DNA of 64,000 bases from Brenneria salicis ATCC 15712 = DSM 30166 (GCF_003315515.1 NZ_QNRY01000013.1:21684-85683), one strand, 5' to 3'. Shown: positions 28,425-39,275, numbered from the stretch's first letter. The notes: generated by a model from the letters alone, not told the origin. Program-made: numbers and translations.

Positions 28425-29030
28425 TTATGGCTTACTGGCGACATGCATGGCGAGTTGGCGAATGATGGCGGCGGTCAAGCCCCAGACAAACTGTTGTTGA
28501 TACCAGGAAAGATAAACGCGGTGACGTTTTTCCTGCCGTTCGATATCCAGCGGATAATAACGCGCCAGCGCAAAGGCATCCGCCAGCGGCATTTCGAACA
28601 ACTCGGCGACTTCACTTTTATTAGCATGAAAGCGGGTCTGAGCGGAGATCAGCCCCACCACCGGCGTGACCTGAAATCCGCTGACGCTGTCCGCCGGCGG
28701 CAATGTACCGAGCACCCGGACATTCTGCGGTTGGATGGCGACTTCCTCCTGGGCTTCACGCAGGGCCGTGACGATGAGCGAACCATCTTCCCGGTCGGCC
28801 GCGCCGCCGGGAAATGCCACCTGACCGGCATGTTTGCGCAAACCCGACGTTCGTCGGGTCAACAGTAATGTCGGAGTGGCGCGACAAACAATCGGCACCA
28901 GTACCGCCGCCTTTCGTTGCTGATACACCGGAGGATGAGGCTGTAACGCATGCAACTGAAAACGGGTAATAAACGCCGCCAAATCAAATGATGTCGGCGC
29001 TATGGCGCTACTAATGACAGAATGGGTCAC
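28425..29030 (-). CDS. nudL: CoA pyrophosphatase NudL
   Basis: 201 residues from GTG 29030, overlapping the end of pabB by 20 bp. It has the UPF0035/CoA signature LRKHAGQVAFPGGAADRED followed by the Nudix core ALREAQEEVAI. It cleaves coenzyme A to phosphopantetheine and adenosine 3',5'-bisphosphate. The overlap means coupled translation with pabB. The N-terminus is about 9 residues longer than in E. coli. Confidence 0.92.
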   Translation of the reverse strand: MTHSVISSAIAPTSFDLAAFITRFQLHALQPHPPVYQQRKAAVLVPIVCRATPTLLLTRRTSGLRKHAGQVAFPGGAADREDGSLIVTALREAQEEVAIQPQNVRVLGTLPPADSVSGFQVTPVVGLISAQTRFHANKSEVAELFEMPLADAFALARYYPLDIERQEKRHRVYLSWYQQQFVWGLTAAIIRQLAMHVASKP

Positions 29031-30438
29031 GGCTTTCTACCTGCTCGTCTGGCTGAGGATCCAATAAGGGTAAAATGCGGCCAACTTTATCAAAGGTTTC
29101 CTGATATTCGGCCTGTTCCTGACTGTCCGCCACAATGCCGCCGCCTGCCCAGCAGTAAATTTTTCCCTGCTCGGTTAATAAAGTACGGATGGCGATACTG
29201 GTATCCATGGTGCCGCAGACACTAAGATAGCCAATACTGCCGCAGTAGGCATTACGTCGTTGCGGTTCCAGTTCTTCAATGATTTGCATCGCCCGAATTT
29301 TAGGCGCGCCGGTGATGGAGCCGCCTGGGAAACAGGCGCGTAGTAACGCGGTGGCAGGACACGAATCAGGAAGTCTCGCTTCAATCGTGCTGACCAGATG
29401 GTGGACAGCCGGGAAAGGTTCCACGACGAACAGTTCCGGCACGGTGACGCTGCCCGGTTCGGCGACGCGGCCAATGTCGTTACGCAATAAATCCACGATC
29501 ATCAGATTTTCGGCACGATCTTTATCCGAGCGCGCCAAACGTTCGGCCTGCAAGTCATCCGCGTGTTTATCGGCCAGTCGCGGCAGCGTGCCTTTAATCG
29601 GGCGGGTCTGGATGCGGTTCTCCGCCAGCCACAGGAAACGTTCGGGAGAGACGCTGATCACCGTATTTTCAGGCAGGCGGATGAAGGCGGAAAACGGGGC
29701 CTGATTGCCCGCCGACAGGCGCAGAAATGCCTGCCATTCATCCCCGTCATATTCCGCGCTGAAGCGTTGCGCCAGATTAACCTGATAGCAGTCTCCCGCC
29801 AGCAGGTAATCCTGTATTTTGCGAAATCGCTCGCCGTACTCCTCGCGTGACAGGTTAGCGCGCCAGGGGCTGTTGAGTCGAAAGTCCGTCCGATTATTGG
29901 AGGCGGGCGGGGTGCATAACCAGTCAAGCCGTTGCTGAAGCGAGCCCTGGACGATCAGGGTTAACGTCTGACGCTGGTGATCCGCGACCAGAGCCCAGTC
30001 ATACAGGCCGACCACCATATCCGGTAAATCAATATCCCGTTCCGCCTGCACGGGCAACGTCTCAATGCGTCGCCCCAAATCGTAACCGAACAAGCCGAGC
30101 GCGCCGCCCTGAAAAGGAAAGTCAGGATGTGCTGGCGCGGCGATGCCGAGGTCATCCAGTTCTTGCTGTAACAGCGTGAACGGATCGCCAGCCGCCATTT
30201 GCGTGATCCCGCCGCGGGTTATCGTCGTTTTCTCTGCGCGGGTGACGAGCGTTACCCGCGGATCGGCGACCATGATATCGAAGCGATTGTGCGGATGATC
30301 GGCGAAGCCTGAGTGTAATAACATGGCCCACGGTTGTTGAGAAAAAGGCGCAAAACGTTTTAGCAACGCATCCGGCTGATAGGGTAACGAGTGATAGACC
30401 CAGAACGTGCCTGAGGCGGAGTGGTCGTATAATTTCAT
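29011..30438 (-). CDS. pabB: Aminodeoxychorismate synthase, component I
   Basis: 475 residues; the family is usually about 450, and the extra residues are at the C-terminus (LDPQPDEQVESRDPFCH). Chorismate-binding fold with the active-site Lys in TRPIKGTLPR, then DRAENLMIVDLLRNDIGRV and ACFPGGSITGAPKIRAMQII. With PabA it makes 4-amino-4-deoxychorismate for folate. Start ATG 30438. Confidence 0.94.
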   Translation of the reverse strand: MKLYDHSASGTFWVYHSLPYQPDALLKRFAPFSQQPWAMLLHSGFADHPHNRFDIMVADPRVTLVTRAEKTTITRGGITQMAAGDPFTLLQQELDDLGIAAPAHPDFPFQGGALGLFGYDLGRRIETLPVQAERDIDLPDMVVGLYDWALVADHQRQTLTLIVQGSLQQRLDWLCTPPASNNRTDFRLNSPWRANLSREEYGERFRKIQDYLLAGDCYQVNLAQRFSAEYDGDEWQAFLRLSAGNQAPFSAFIRLPENTVISVSPERFLWLAENRIQTRPIKGTLPRLADKHADDLQAERLARSDKDRAENLMIVDLLRNDIGRVAEPGSVTVPELFVVEPFPAVHHLVSTIEARLPDSCPATALLRACFPGGSITGAPKIRAMQIIEELEPQRRNAYCGSIGYLSVCGTMDTSIAIRTLLTEQGKIYCWAGGGIVADSQEQAEYQETFDKVGRILPLLDPQPDEQVESRDPFCH

Positions 30439-30576
30439 GCTTGGCAGGTGATGTTTATTTTATTGGTTGTCTGTTTGACGATTCAGACTGGCTAGCGTAT
30501 CACAAACCATAACTGCTGGTGTATGACCGGGAGGGCATGCGATGATATGCGCTTGGTTGGTAAGCAGGAATTTATC

Positions 30577-30816
30577 ATGATTGCAGGTATGCCCGCGCTG
30601 ACGCATCAGCAGCAAGCAGCGGTTGAGCGTATTCAGGAACTGATGTCACAGGGGTTAAGCAGTGGTCAGGCGATTGCGCTGGTCGCCGCAGAAATTCGCG
30701 CCACCCATCAAGGTGACAGTGTCACAGCAATGTTTGATGATGAAGACGACCAGGATAATCGTCAGGATGACGACCAGGGCACGTTTGACGATGGTGAGGA
30801 AGAGGAAGAACACTGA
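30577..30816 (+). CDS. yoaH: UPF0181 family protein YoaH with a long acidic tail
   Basis: 79 residues from ATG 30577, which matches the E. coli start MFAGLPSLTHEQQ. The core [22 protein letters not shown] is highly conserved. E. coli YoaH ends shortly after DEDE (59 residues). Here about 20 more acidic residues follow ([14 protein letters not shown]…GEEEEEEH). Function unknown. Divergent from pabB, as in E. coli. Confidence 0.9.
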   Translation: MIAGMPALTHQQQAAVERIQELMSQGLSSGQAIALVAAEIRATHQGDSVTAMFDDEDDQDNRQDDDQGTFDDGEEEEEH

Positions 30817-30852
30817 TTGCCGTTCCTCCTCTGAGGTGACGCCAGCACACAG

Positions 30853-31197
30853 TTATATCGCGGCGATGGCTTTTATTTCGATTTTGAATTTCGGATTCAT
30901 CAGTTTGGCCTGAACGGTGCAGCGCACCGGCGCGCTGCCGGACACCACCCAGGCATCCCATGCGGCGTTCATGGCGGCGAAATCGTCGGCGTCAGCCAAA
31001 AAAATAGTGATATCCAACAGTCGGCTTTTATCCGTTCCCGCTCGTTGCAGGATCGCATCCAGTGCGGCCAACGCATTCTCAGTCTGCGCTTGCGCCGCGT
31101 CATTCAGATTCTCCGGCACGCTGGTGTAATACAGCGTGTTGTTGTGAATAACGGCGTCGGACCAGCGTTCATCAGGATCGATTCTCTGAATTGACAT
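30853..31197 (-). CDS. yoaB: RidA/YjgF-family protein YoaB
   Basis: 114 residues. Close to E. coli YoaB (RIDPDERWSDAVIHNNTLYYT; SAPVRCTVQAKLMNPKFKIEI). It keeps the Arg (PVRC) that binds the carboxylate of the imine intermediate in RidA. Probably an enamine/imine deaminase. Divergent from yoaA. Confidence 0.92.
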   Translation of the reverse strand: MSIQRIDPDERWSDAVIHNNTLYYTSVPENLNDAAQAQTENALAALDAILQRAGTDKSRLLDITIFLADADDFAAMNAAWDAWVVSGSAPVRCTVQAKLMNPKFKIEIKAIAAI

Positions 31198-31385
31198 AAG
31201 GATATTGTCTCCATCTTGGGGTAAATAACGGCGCTAAGCGTAACATACTCTTTTGCGTCATGAATCTGTTGCGGGCAGCGCGGGCGAAGATAGGGTGGTA
31301 GCGAGCGTGGCGGAGTATTGGCATAATCGGTCCGGCGGCGTCACTGGATAACGCTGGCAGTCTGAACCCGACTAAGAGAGACAGC

Positions 31386-33314
31386 GTGATAAGTGATCGT
31401 GTAATAGATGATTTTGCCACCGATGGGGCGTTAGCCAGGGCAATTAGCGGATTCAAACCGCGCGAGCCACAACGACAAATGGCGCAGGCGGTGGTTCAGG
31501 CCATTCACGGCAAACAGGCGCTGGTGGTAGAGGCGGGAACCGGCACCGGAAAAACATACGCTTATCTGGCCCCGGCATTGCGATCGGATAAAAAAGTCAT
31601 TATTTCGACCGGTTCGAAAGCCCTTCAGGATCAGCTTTACCGTCGGGATTTGCCCACGGTGGCCCAGGCGCTGAAATACCAGGGCAAACTGGCGTTGCTG
31701 AAAGGCCGTTCCAATTACCTTTGTATCGAACGACTCGAACAGCAATCGCTGGCGGGCGGGGAGTTGTCCGCGGAACTGCTCAGCGAGTTGGTCCGCTTGC
31801 GAGGCTGGTCTTCTGCAACCACGGAAGGTGATGTCGCCACCTGTGACGGCGTGGCGGAAGACAGCCCAATCTGGCCGCTGGTAACCAGCACCAACGACAA
31901 CTGTCTGGGCAGCGACTGTCCGCATTACAAAGACTGCTTTGTGGTAAAGGCACGCCGTAAAGCAATGGATGCGGATATCGTAGTGGTGAATCACCATCTT
32001 TATCTGGCGGATATGGTGGTTAAAGAGAGCGGGTTTGCCGAATTGATCCCAGAAAGCGAGGTGGTCATTTTCGATGAAGCTCATCAGATCCCGGATATCG
32101 CCAGCCAGTATTTTGGTCAGCAGCTTTCCAGCCGCCAACTACTGGATTTGGCAAAAGACATCACCATTGCCTATCGCACGGAAGTACGGGACGCGCAGCA
32201 ACTCCAGAAAAGCGCCGATCGCCTGAGCCAGAGTACCCAGGATTTTCGTTTGGCGCTTGGCGATCCCGGTTTTCGCGGCAACCTGCGCGACGTGCTTAAC
32301 CAACCCCATCTTCAGCGTGCGCTGGTGCTGTTGGATGATGCGCTGGAACTGTGTTATGACGTCGCCAAACTGTCGCTGGGTCGCTCTGCGCTGCTTGATG
32401 CGGCCTTTGAGCGCGCCACCTTGTACCGCAGTCGCCTGAAACGTTTGCGCGATGTGCAGCAGCCGGGTTACAGCTACTGGTATGAGTGCAATTCCCGCCA
32501 CTTTGTGTTGGCGTTGACGCCGCTGTCCGTTGCCGATCGTTTCCGGGAATTGATGAAAGAAAAGCCCGCAGCCTGGATATTTACTTCCGCGACGCTCTCC
32601 GTTAACGAACAACTGACGCATTTTACCGAACGATTGGGCCTGGACGCGGCCAATACTCTGTTGCTGCCCAGCCCGTTCGATTATGCGAGTCAGGCGTTGC
32701 TTTGTGTGCCGCGTTATTTGCCGCAAACTCATCAGCCGGGTGCGGCGCATAAGTTGGCAGGTTTATTGCGACCGTTGATTGAGGCTAATCAGGGACGTTG
32801 TTTTATGCTGTGCACCTCGCATCAAATGATGCGCGATCTGGCCGCCGAATTCCGCGCCACCCTGACCTTGCCCGTTCTGTTGCAGGGAGAAACCGGCAAA
32901 GCGCAGTTGCTGTCTCAGTTTGTGTCGGCGGGGAATGCGTTGCTGGTGGCGACCAGCAGTTTCTGGGAAGGCGTGGACGTGCGCGGCGACGCGCTGTCCT
33001 GCGTGATCATCGATAAATTACCCTTTACTTCGCCTGATGACCCGTTATTGAAAGCGCGTATCGAAGATTGCCGTCTGCGTGGCGGCGAACCGTTCGACGA
33101 CGTCCAACTGCCTGATGCGGTGATCACGTTAAAACAGGGCGTTGGCCGTTTGATCCGCGACACGGATGATCGCGGCGTTCTGGTGATCTGCGATAACCGA
33201 CTGGTGATGCGTCCGTATGGCGAGGTTTTCCTTAATAGCCTGCCGCCCGCTCCTCGTACCAGAGATATGGCGCAGGCCATTGCGTTTCTTACCCGCAAAG
33301 CATCACTGACTTGA
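31386..33314 (+). CDS. yoaA: DinG-family DNA helicase YoaA
   Basis: 642 residues from GTG 31386 (AGAGA upstream). XPD-like superfamily 2 helicase: Walker A VEAGTGTGKTYAYL, 4Fe-4S cysteines (LCIERL, then NCLGSDCPHYKDC), DEAH box VIFDEAHQ, motif VI GVGRLIRDTDDRG. In E. coli YoaA works with the HolC clamp-loader subunit in replication-damage tolerance. Confidence 0.94.
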   Translation: MISDRVIDDFATDGALARAISGFKPREPQRQMAQAVVQAIHGKQALVVEAGTGTGKTYAYLAPALRSDKKVIISTGSKALQDQLYRRDLPTVAQALKYQGKLALLKGRSNYLCIERLEQQSLAGGELSAELLSELVRLRGWSSATTEGDVATCDGVAEDSPIWPLVTSTNDNCLGSDCPHYKDCFVVKARRKAMDADIVVVNHHLYLADMVVKESGFAELIPESEVVIFDEAHQIPDIASQYFGQQLSSRQLLDLAKDITIAYRTEVRDAQQLQKSADRLSQSTQDFRLALGDPGFRGNLRDVLNQPHLQRALVLLDDALELCYDVAKLSLGRSALLDAAFERATLYRSRLKRLRDVQQPGYSYWYECNSRHFVLALTPLSVADRFRELMKEKPAAWIFTSATLSVNEQLTHFTERLGLDAANTLLLPSPFDYASQALLCVPRYLPQTHQPGAAHKLAGLLRPLIEANQGRCFMLCTSHQMMRDLAAEFRATLTLPVLLQGETGKAQLLSQFVSAGNALLVATSSFWEGVDVRGDALSCVIIDKLPFTSPDDPLLKARIEDCRLRGGEPFDDVQLPDAVITLKQGVGRLIRDTDDRGVLVICDNRLVMRPYGEVFLNSLPPAPRTRDMAQAIAFLTRKASLT

Positions 33315-33410
33315 TGACTGACGGAACAAGGGCCTGAAAGGTGACGGCGATGGCGGCGGATATGCTATTATGCGCGCCGTTGAGATTTATTTACCCCGCC
33401 TGAGGTTGGC

Positions 33411-34109
33411 ATGTCTACGCGAATTCTAGCGCTTGATACCGCGACGGAAGCCTGTTCTGTCGCGCTCTGGAATGATGGTGAAATTCATTCTTTATTTGAG
33501 GTTTGTCCCAGAGAGCATACTCAGCGTGTGCTGCCAATGGTGCAACAGGTGTTGGCCGAGGGTGGCCTCACGCTTGGTGAACTGGATGCAGTGGCGTTTG
33601 GTCAGGGGCCGGGCAGTTTTACTGGCGTGCGGATCGGCATCGGTATCGCTCAAGGGCTGGCGCTGGGCGCGGAACTGCCGATGATCGGCGTTTCCACGCT
33701 GGCGACGCTGGCGCAGGGCGCATTTCGTCGGATTAATGCTACTCAGGTGTTAGCCGCCATTGATGCCCGGATGGGCGAAGTCTACTGGGCGCAATATCAG
33801 CGTGATGCTGATGGCGTCTGGCAGGGCGATGCTTCCGAGGCTGTCCTGACGCCCCTACAGACGCAAACGCTGACGGCTGCGTTGCAGGGCGAATGGGTAA
33901 CGGTGGGAACGGGCTGGCAAACCTATCCCGATCTGGTGGTTCACGCCGCGCTGACCCTACGGGATGGCGACATGCTGTTGCCGCGAGCCGAGGACATGTT
34001 GCCGCTGGCGTACCGGCAATGGCGAGCCGGACAAGCCGTAAGCGTTGAACTGGCCCAGCCGCGTTATCTGCGTAACGACGTGGCCTGGAAAAAACTGCCG
34101 GGACGCTGA
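33411..34109 (+). CDS. tsaB: tRNA threonylcarbamoyladenosine biosynthesis protein TsaB
   Basis: 232 residues, ASKHA fold ([37 protein letters not shown]). It is the scaffold of the TsaBDE complex that adds the t6A37 modification to ANN-decoding tRNAs. Essential in E. coli. Confidence 0.95.
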   Translation: MSTRILALDTATEACSVALWNDGEIHSLFEVCPREHTQRVLPMVQQVLAEGGLTLGELDAVAFGQGPGSFTGVRIGIGIAQGLALGAELPMIGVSTLATLAQGAFRRINATQVLAAIDARMGEVYWAQYQRDADGVWQGDASEAVLTPLQTQTLTAALQGEWVTVGTGWQTYPDLVVHAALTLRDGDMLLPRAEDMLPLAYRQWRAGQAVSVELAQPRYLRNDVAWKKLPGR

Positions 34110-34248
34110 GATCCGTCTTTGCTGAGACCATCTTTGCTGAAACTTCGGTCGCCGCGTTCCACGTCCCGGATGGTCCCGGCCAGAAGAAAACAGCAACTTA
34201 TTCGATGCGATATAGTCTAATGAACGGACATTGAAGAAGGGGCATGTG

Positions 34249-34863
34249 ATGATTACGATTTCAATGCATGTGAAGCCTCACAACCTGTCAGTGCAGGCCG
34301 TGCGCGGTCTTGTCGTTGCCGCCGTGTTACTACTGTCTGGCTGCGTCAGTGTGCCTGAGGCGATAAAAGGAACGTCCCCAACGCCACAGGACGATCTTGT
34401 GCGGGTAATGAATGCGCCGCAATTGTATGTCGGGCAGGAGGCGCGTTTTGGTGGCCGGGTGGTGAGTATCCGTAATGAAGTTAACCGAACCCGATTGGAA
34501 ATCGCCAGCCTGCCGCTTGATAGCGGCGCCAGACCTCGGCTGGATCTCCCTTCCGAGGGGCGCTTCATTGCCTATGTGAATCGTTTCCTGGAACCGATCG
34601 ATTTTCAGAATCAATTGGTTACTGTCGTCGGCCTCATTACGGGATCGGAGCACGGTGCCATCGGTGACAAACCGTATCGCTTTGTCGTGGTGGACGTACA
34701 GGGATACAAACGTTGGAATGTGGTGCAGCGGGTCGTCATGCCGCCTGGCGCTTATGGCCCGTGGGGATGGGATGCTCGCTATGGCCATGGCTGGGGGCCC
34801 GGATGGGGATTCGGCGGCGGTTGGTATGGTCCTGCGCAAGTTGAGGATGTTGTAACAGAATAA
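34249..34863 (+). CDS. yeaY: Slp-family outer-membrane lipoprotein YeaY
   Basis: 204 residues from ATG 34249 (AAGGGG 6 bp upstream). Lipobox LLLSGC (Cys32). The Slp domain has [19 protein letters not shown] and GFIAYV-like segments. The C-terminus is Gly/Trp/Tyr-rich ([17 protein letters not shown]), a low-complexity tail also typical of Slp-like proteins. Function is not well defined; starvation- or stress-linked in E. coli. Confidence 0.88.
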   Translation: MITISMHVKPHNLSVQAVRGLVVAAVLLLSGCVSVPEAIKGTSPTPQDDLVRVMNAPQLYVGQEARFGGRVVSIRNEVNRTRLEIASLPLDSGARPRLDLPSEGRFIAYVNRFLEPIDFQNQLVTVVGLITGSEHGAIGDKPYRFVVVDVQGYKRWNVVQRVVMPPGAYGPWGWDARYGHGWGPGWGFGGGWYGPAQVEDVVTE

Positions 34864-34885
34864 ACGCTGTTGCAGATGAAGAAAT

Positions 34886-34915
34886 TCAGGCGACTAAGGT
34901 TGCCTGATTTTTTTT
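34886..34915 (+). terminator. Terminator after yeaY
   Basis: TCAGGCGAC (34886-34894), loop TAAG, GTTGCCTGA (34899-34907), then eight T. Confidence 0.92.
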
Positions 34916-35066
34916 GAACTAATGACTAACATCAAATCAGTGATCGGCCTCGCAACCTGGAGATTAATTGTTAATTAACTGATTATTTTAGTTAAAGTAA
35001 TGTTAATAAATGTTCAATGCCGAGGTGCTTGCGATGCCATTAAAAAAATATCTTGGGAGTGACGTC

Positions 35067-36755
35067 TTGGACAAAATCTGGCTGTCTCGCTATCCGGCCT
35101 CGGTGCCTGCGGAAATCGACCCGGACCGTTTTGCCTCACTAATCGATATGTTTGAAAGCACGGTAACGCGCTATGCCGATCAGACCGCATTCATCAACAT
35201 GGGTGAGGTGATGACGTTCCGCAAGCTGGATGAGCGTAGCCGGGCCTTTGCCGCCTATCTGCAAAATCGGCTTGGCCTGAAGAAGGGCGACCGTGTTGCC
35301 TTGATGATGCCCAATCTGTTGCAGTATCCGGTGGCGCTGTTTGGCGTACTGCGGGCGGGGATGGTGGCGGTGAATGTGAATCCGCTGTATACCCCGCCGG
35401 AACTGGAGTACCAATTGAAAGACAGCGGAGCCAGCACCATCGTTATCGTATCCAATTTCGCGCATACGCTGGAAAAGGTGGTGGCGAATACGTCGGTAAA
35501 GCACGTTATTCTGACTCGCATGGGGGATCAGCTTTCTACCGCCAAAGGCACGCTGGTGAATTTTGTCGTCAAATATATCAAGCGGCTGGTGCCAAAATAT
35601 CATCTGCCGGATGCTATTTCGTTTCGTCGGGTCATGCAAGAAGGACGACGCCTGCAATATGTGAAGCCGGACATCATCAATACCGATCTGGCTTTTTTGC
35701 AATACACCGGCGGCACGACAGGCGCTGCCAAAGGCGCGATGTTGACCCATCGCAATATGCAGGCGAATCTTGAACAGTGTAAAGCGGCTTACGGCCCCGT
35801 CCTGCAGGAAGGACAAGAACTGGTGGTGACGGCATTGCCGCTGTATCACATTTTCGCGTTGACCGTGAATTGTCTGCTGTTTTTTGAACGGGGCGGAAAA
35901 AATCTGCTGATCACCAATCCTCGTGATATTCCGGCGGTGGTCAAGGCGTTGAGCCAGTATCCGTTTACGACCATCACCGGGGTGAACACGCTATTCAATG
36001 CCTTGCTGAATAACAAGGCATTTTGCGAACTCGATTTTTCCACGCTGCGATTGTCTGTCGGCGGTGGGGCGTCGGTACAGCAGGCGGTTGCCGAACGTTG
36101 GGAAAAGCTCACGGGTAAACATCTGCTGGAAGGTTATGGGTTGACGGAAAGTTCGCCATTGGTATCAGGCAATCCCTATGATATGACCTCGTATAATGGC
36201 AGCATCGGATTACCGGTTCCTTCCACCGATGTGCGCATCATTGATGATAATGGCAATGATGTCGGCCCCGGCGAATCCGGTGAGCTATGGGTCCGCGGTC
36301 CGCAGGTGATGCTGGGTTATTGGCAGCAACCCGCGGCAACCGATGAAGTGCTAAAAGATGGTTGGTTGGCGACAGGTGACATCGTCACTTCTGATGAGCA
36401 AGGCTTTTTGCGTATTATTGACCGCAAGAAGGATATGATCCTGGTATCCGGCTTTAATGTTTACCCCACGGAAATTGAAGATGTGCTGACTCGTCATCCA
36501 AAGGTTTCCGAATCCGCGGTGGTGGGTATACCCAGCGAATTATCGGGTGAGGCCGTGAAAGCGTTTGTGGTGCGCCGCGACCCGACATTAACGAAAGAAG
36601 AGTTGATTACGCATTGTCGCCGCAACCTCACTGGCTATAAAGTACCGAAAGTAATTGAATTTTATGATGATTTACCCAAATCAAACGTCGGGAAAATTTT
36701 GCGCCGGGAATTGCGCGACGTTCAGCCTCAGGCAGCAAAGGTGGTTAACGCCTAG
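35067..36755 (+). CDS. fadD: Long-chain fatty acid-CoA ligase
   Basis: 562 residues from TTG 35067 (GGGAG 8 bp upstream). E. coli fadD also starts with TTG at this place (MKKVWLNRYPA versus [11 protein letters not shown]), so the in-frame ATG at 35010 is not preferred. Adenylate-forming enzyme: P-loop [21 protein letters not shown], and the FadD signature GWLATGDIV…[20 protein letters not shown]. It activates exogenous fatty acids at the inner membrane and supplies ligand to FadR, also in this window. Confidence 0.94.
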   Translation: MDKIWLSRYPASVPAEIDPDRFASLIDMFESTVTRYADQTAFINMGEVMTFRKLDERSRAFAAYLQNRLGLKKGDRVALMMPNLLQYPVALFGVLRAGMVAVNVNPLYTPPELEYQLKDSGASTIVIVSNFAHTLEKVVANTSVKHVILTRMGDQLSTAKGTLVNFVVKYIKRLVPKYHLPDAISFRRVMQEGRRLQYVKPDIINTDLAFLQYTGGTTGAAKGAMLTHRNMQANLEQCKAAYGPVLQEGQELVVTALPLYHIFALTVNCLLFFERGGKNLLITNPRDIPAVVKALSQYPFTTITGVNTLFNALLNNKAFCELDFSTLRLSVGGGASVQQAVAERWEKLTGKHLLEGYGLTESSPLVSGNPYDMTSYNGSIGLPVPSTDVRIIDDNGNDVGPGESGELWVRGPQVMLGYWQQPAATDEVLKDGWLATGDIVTSDEQGFLRIIDRKKDMILVSGFNVYPTEIEDVLTRHPKVSESAVVGIPSELSGEAVKAFVVRRDPTLTKEELITHCRRNLTGYKVPKVIEFYDDLPKSNVGKILRRELRDVQPQAAKVVNA

Positions 36756-36951
36756 TTCCGCGCGGATGGCGATGATTTATCAATAAATCGTCTGCCAGAA
36801 GCCGACAGGACACGTTATCATGACTATCGTCATGGAGCGGATTGGCGGGCAAACCACATCCGCAACTGCGTCATCTGGCCCGATTATTCTATTTACGCCG
36901 GTTTGTCCGGCGTCACTTTTTCTATTAATCAGCAATCAAGAGAATGATGTT

Positions 36952-38073
36952 TTGAATTATCAGTTGATCACCACCAATATCGGATTAAAACAAGTTTGTA
37001 CACAAGCGCGTCTGCATCAACAGATTGCGTTGGATACCGAGTTCGTCAGAACGAGAACGTACTACCCCCAGTTAGGGTTGATTCAATTGTATGATGGGGA
37101 ACAGCTTTCGCTTATCGATCCGCTGACGATCACCGACTGGCTGCCTTTTCAGGCGTTGTTGCGTGATGAGCGGGTCACCAAGTTTTTGCACGCCGGCAGC
37201 GAGGATCTGGAAGTGTTTTTCAACGCTTTTGATCTGTCTCCCGCGCCATTCATCGATACCCAGATCCTGGCCGCGTTTTTGGGTAAACCGCTCTCCTATG
37301 GTTTTGCCGCGTTGGTGGCTGAGTACATGGACGTGACGCTCGATAAAAGCGAATCACGCACTGACTGGCTGGCCCGTCCGCTGAGTGAAAAACAGTGTGA
37401 CTATGCTGCCGCGGATGTGTTCTATCTGTTACCGATGGCCATCAAACTGGTCGAGGAAACCGAGGCCGCCGGGTGGACAAACGCTGCGCGGGATGAGTGT
37501 CGTCTTCTGTGCCAGCGTAAGCAGGAGATTCTGGCGCCCGAAGCGGCGTATCGCGAGATAGGAAACGCCTGGCAACTGCGTGGCCGCCATCTGGCCTGTC
37601 TGCAACGCCTGGCTGAGTGGCGTTTGCGTAAAGCTCGTGAGCGAGACCGCGCGGTAAATTTTGTGGTGCGAGAAGAAAATCTGTTGCAGGTTGCCCGGTG
37701 CTTACCGTCGTCATTAGGGGAAATGGATGCTCTGGGGTTGAGCGGCCCGGAAATTCGTTACCACGGTAAAACGCTACTGGCGCTGGTGGCGCAAACCAAC
37801 GGTATTGCCGAGGCCGATTGCCCGCCGCCGGTTATCAACCTGATTGATTACCCCGGCTATAAGAAAGCCTTCAAGGACATTAAAGCAATGGTGCAACGCT
37901 ACAGCGAGAGCAGTGGATTATCGGCTGAACTGCTGGCTTCACGGCGTCAGATCAACCGGGTGCTTAACTGGCACTGGAAATTAACCGGGCAGGACGCTGT
38001 ACCGGAAATGCTTTCCGGCTGGCGCAATAATTTATATGGCGATGCCTTACGGGAGATTCTCAAGGAATGCTGA
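36952..38073 (+). CDS. rnd: Ribonuclease D
   Basis: 373 residues from TTG 36952, the start used by E. coli rnd (LNYQLITT versus MNYQMITT), with AAGAGAA upstream. A longer in-frame ATG reading from 36820 has no family support. DEDD exonuclease: ALDTEFVRTRTYYPQ (Exo I), FLHAGSEDLEVF (Exo II), CDYAAADVFYLL (Exo III). HRDC domain about 210-290. It trims 3' ends of tRNA precursors. Confidence 0.94.
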   Translation: MNYQLITTNIGLKQVCTQARLHQQIALDTEFVRTRTYYPQLGLIQLYDGEQLSLIDPLTITDWLPFQALLRDERVTKFLHAGSEDLEVFFNAFDLSPAPFIDTQILAAFLGKPLSYGFAALVAEYMDVTLDKSESRTDWLARPLSEKQCDYAAADVFYLLPMAIKLVEETEAAGWTNAARDECRLLCQRKQEILAPEAAYREIGNAWQLRGRHLACLQRLAEWRLRKARERDRAVNFVVREENLLQVARCLPSSLGEMDALGLSGPEIRYHGKTLLALVAQTNGIAEADCPPPVINLIDYPGYKKAFKDIKAMVQRYSESSGLSAELLASRRQINRVLNWHWKLTGQDAVPEMLSGWRNNLYGDALREILKEC

Positions 38074-38147
38074 ACGACGCTGATTGAAATTAATTTGCGC
38101 CTGACAGTAAAAGACCACGGCTGTTTTATGATGGCGCACAGAGGCGA

Positions 38148-38174
38148 AACCCCTGCAAAAATGAGCAGGGGAGA
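38148..38174 (-). terminator. Terminator-like hairpin after minE
   Basis: CCCCTGC (38150-38156) and GCAGGGG (38165-38171). The minus strand continues GTTTCGCC, so the T-run is short. Confidence 0.55.
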
Positions 38175-38189
38175 TTAACAGCGGAAAAA

Positions 38190-38459
38190 TTATTTGGGCG
38201 TTTCTTCCGTTTCCGGCAATGTGACGTTTAACTCAAGCACGGAAATATCATCGCCTTTTTGCTCAAGCTGAACGGTGACCATTTCTGGGTCAATCTGTAC
38301 ATATTTACAGATGACCTCCAGGATATCCCGTTTTAATTGCGGCAGATAATGAGGTTCGCTATCACCCCGACGTCGCTCCGCGACAATAATTTGCAGCCGC
38401 TCCTTGGCAATATTGGCTGTCGTTTTTTTGCGGGACAGAAAGAAGTCGAGTAATGCCAT
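38190..38459 (-). CDS. minE: Cell division topological specificity factor MinE
   Basis: 89 residues. The N-terminal membrane-targeting sequence [12 protein letters not shown] and the anti-MinCD helix ([18 protein letters not shown]) are clear. It drives MinD ATP hydrolysis and pole-to-pole oscillation. It lies 3 bp after minD. Confidence 0.96.
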   Translation of the reverse strand: MALLDFFLSRKKTTANIAKERLQIIVAERRRGDSEPHYLPQLKRDILEVICKYVQIDPEMVTVQLEQKGDDISVLELNVTLPETEETPK

Positions 38460-38462
38460 AAT

Positions 38463-39275
38463 TTATCCCCCAAAAAGTCGTTTAAGGAAACTTTTCTTCT
38501 CTTCTTCAATAAAGCGGAAGGGACGATCTTCGCCTAATAGACGGTCTACCGTATCCGAATAGGCTTTGCCTGCATCCGCCTCCGCATCCAGAATGACCGG
38601 CTCGCCCTGGTTTGATGCGCGTAATACTGATTGATCTTCAGGAATAACGCCAACTAACGGGATCCTGAGAATTTCCAGCACGTCTTCCATACTCAGCATA
38701 TCACCGCGGCTTACGCGACCAGGGTTATAACGGGTCAGCAGCAGGTGTTCCTTGATCGGCTCTTCGGAACGTTCCGCCCGCCGCGATTTCGACGACAAAA
38801 TGCCAAGAATACGGTCTGAGTCACGCACGGAAGATACTTCCGGGTTGGTGGTGATAATCGCTTCATCGGCAAAATACAGCGCCATCAACGCGCCGGTTTC
38901 GATCCCGGCCGGGGAGTCGCAGACGATGAAATCAAAATCCATTTCGCCCAGATCGTTGAGCACTTTTTCGACGCCTTCGCGGGTCAGCGCATCTTTATCA
39001 CGCGTTTGCGAAGCAGGCAGAATGTACAGATTATCAGTACGCTTATCTTTGATCAGCGCCTGATTCAGGGTCGCATCACCTTGAATAACATTAACAAAAT
39101 CATAAACCACGCGACGCTCGCATCCCATGATCAGGTCGAGGTTACGTAAACCGATGTCGAAGTCGATAACAACGGTCTTCTTTCCTTTCCGGGCTAAACC
39201 GGTAGCAATGGCCGCGCTTGAAGTGGTCTTGCCAACGCCCCCTTTACCCGATGTAACAACAATGATGCGTGCCAT
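38463..39275 (-). CDS. minD: Septum site-determining ATPase MinD
   Basis: 270 residues. Deviant Walker A GKGGVGKTTSSAA (ParA/MinD type), switch DSPAGIE, and the C-terminal amphipathic membrane helix EEKKSFLKRLFGG. It recruits MinC to the membrane and oscillates with MinE. Confidence 0.96.
   Translation of the reverse strand: MARIIVVTSGKGGVGKTTSSAAIATGLARKGKKTVVIDFDIGLRNLDLIMGCERRVVYDFVNVIQGDATLNQALIKDKRTDNLYILPASQTRDKDALTREGVEKVLNDLGEMDFDFIVCDSPAGIETGALMALYFADEAIITTNPEVSSVRDSDRILGILSSKSRRAERSEEPIKEHLLLTRYNPGRVSRGDMLSMEDVLEILRIPLVGVIPEDQSVLRASNQGEPVILDAEADAGKAYSDTVDRLLGEDRPFRFIEEEKKSFLKRLFGG

Noticed and set aside
31431..32138. 235-codon minus-strand frame inside yoaA
   Set aside because: Shadow of the helicase gene on the other strand.
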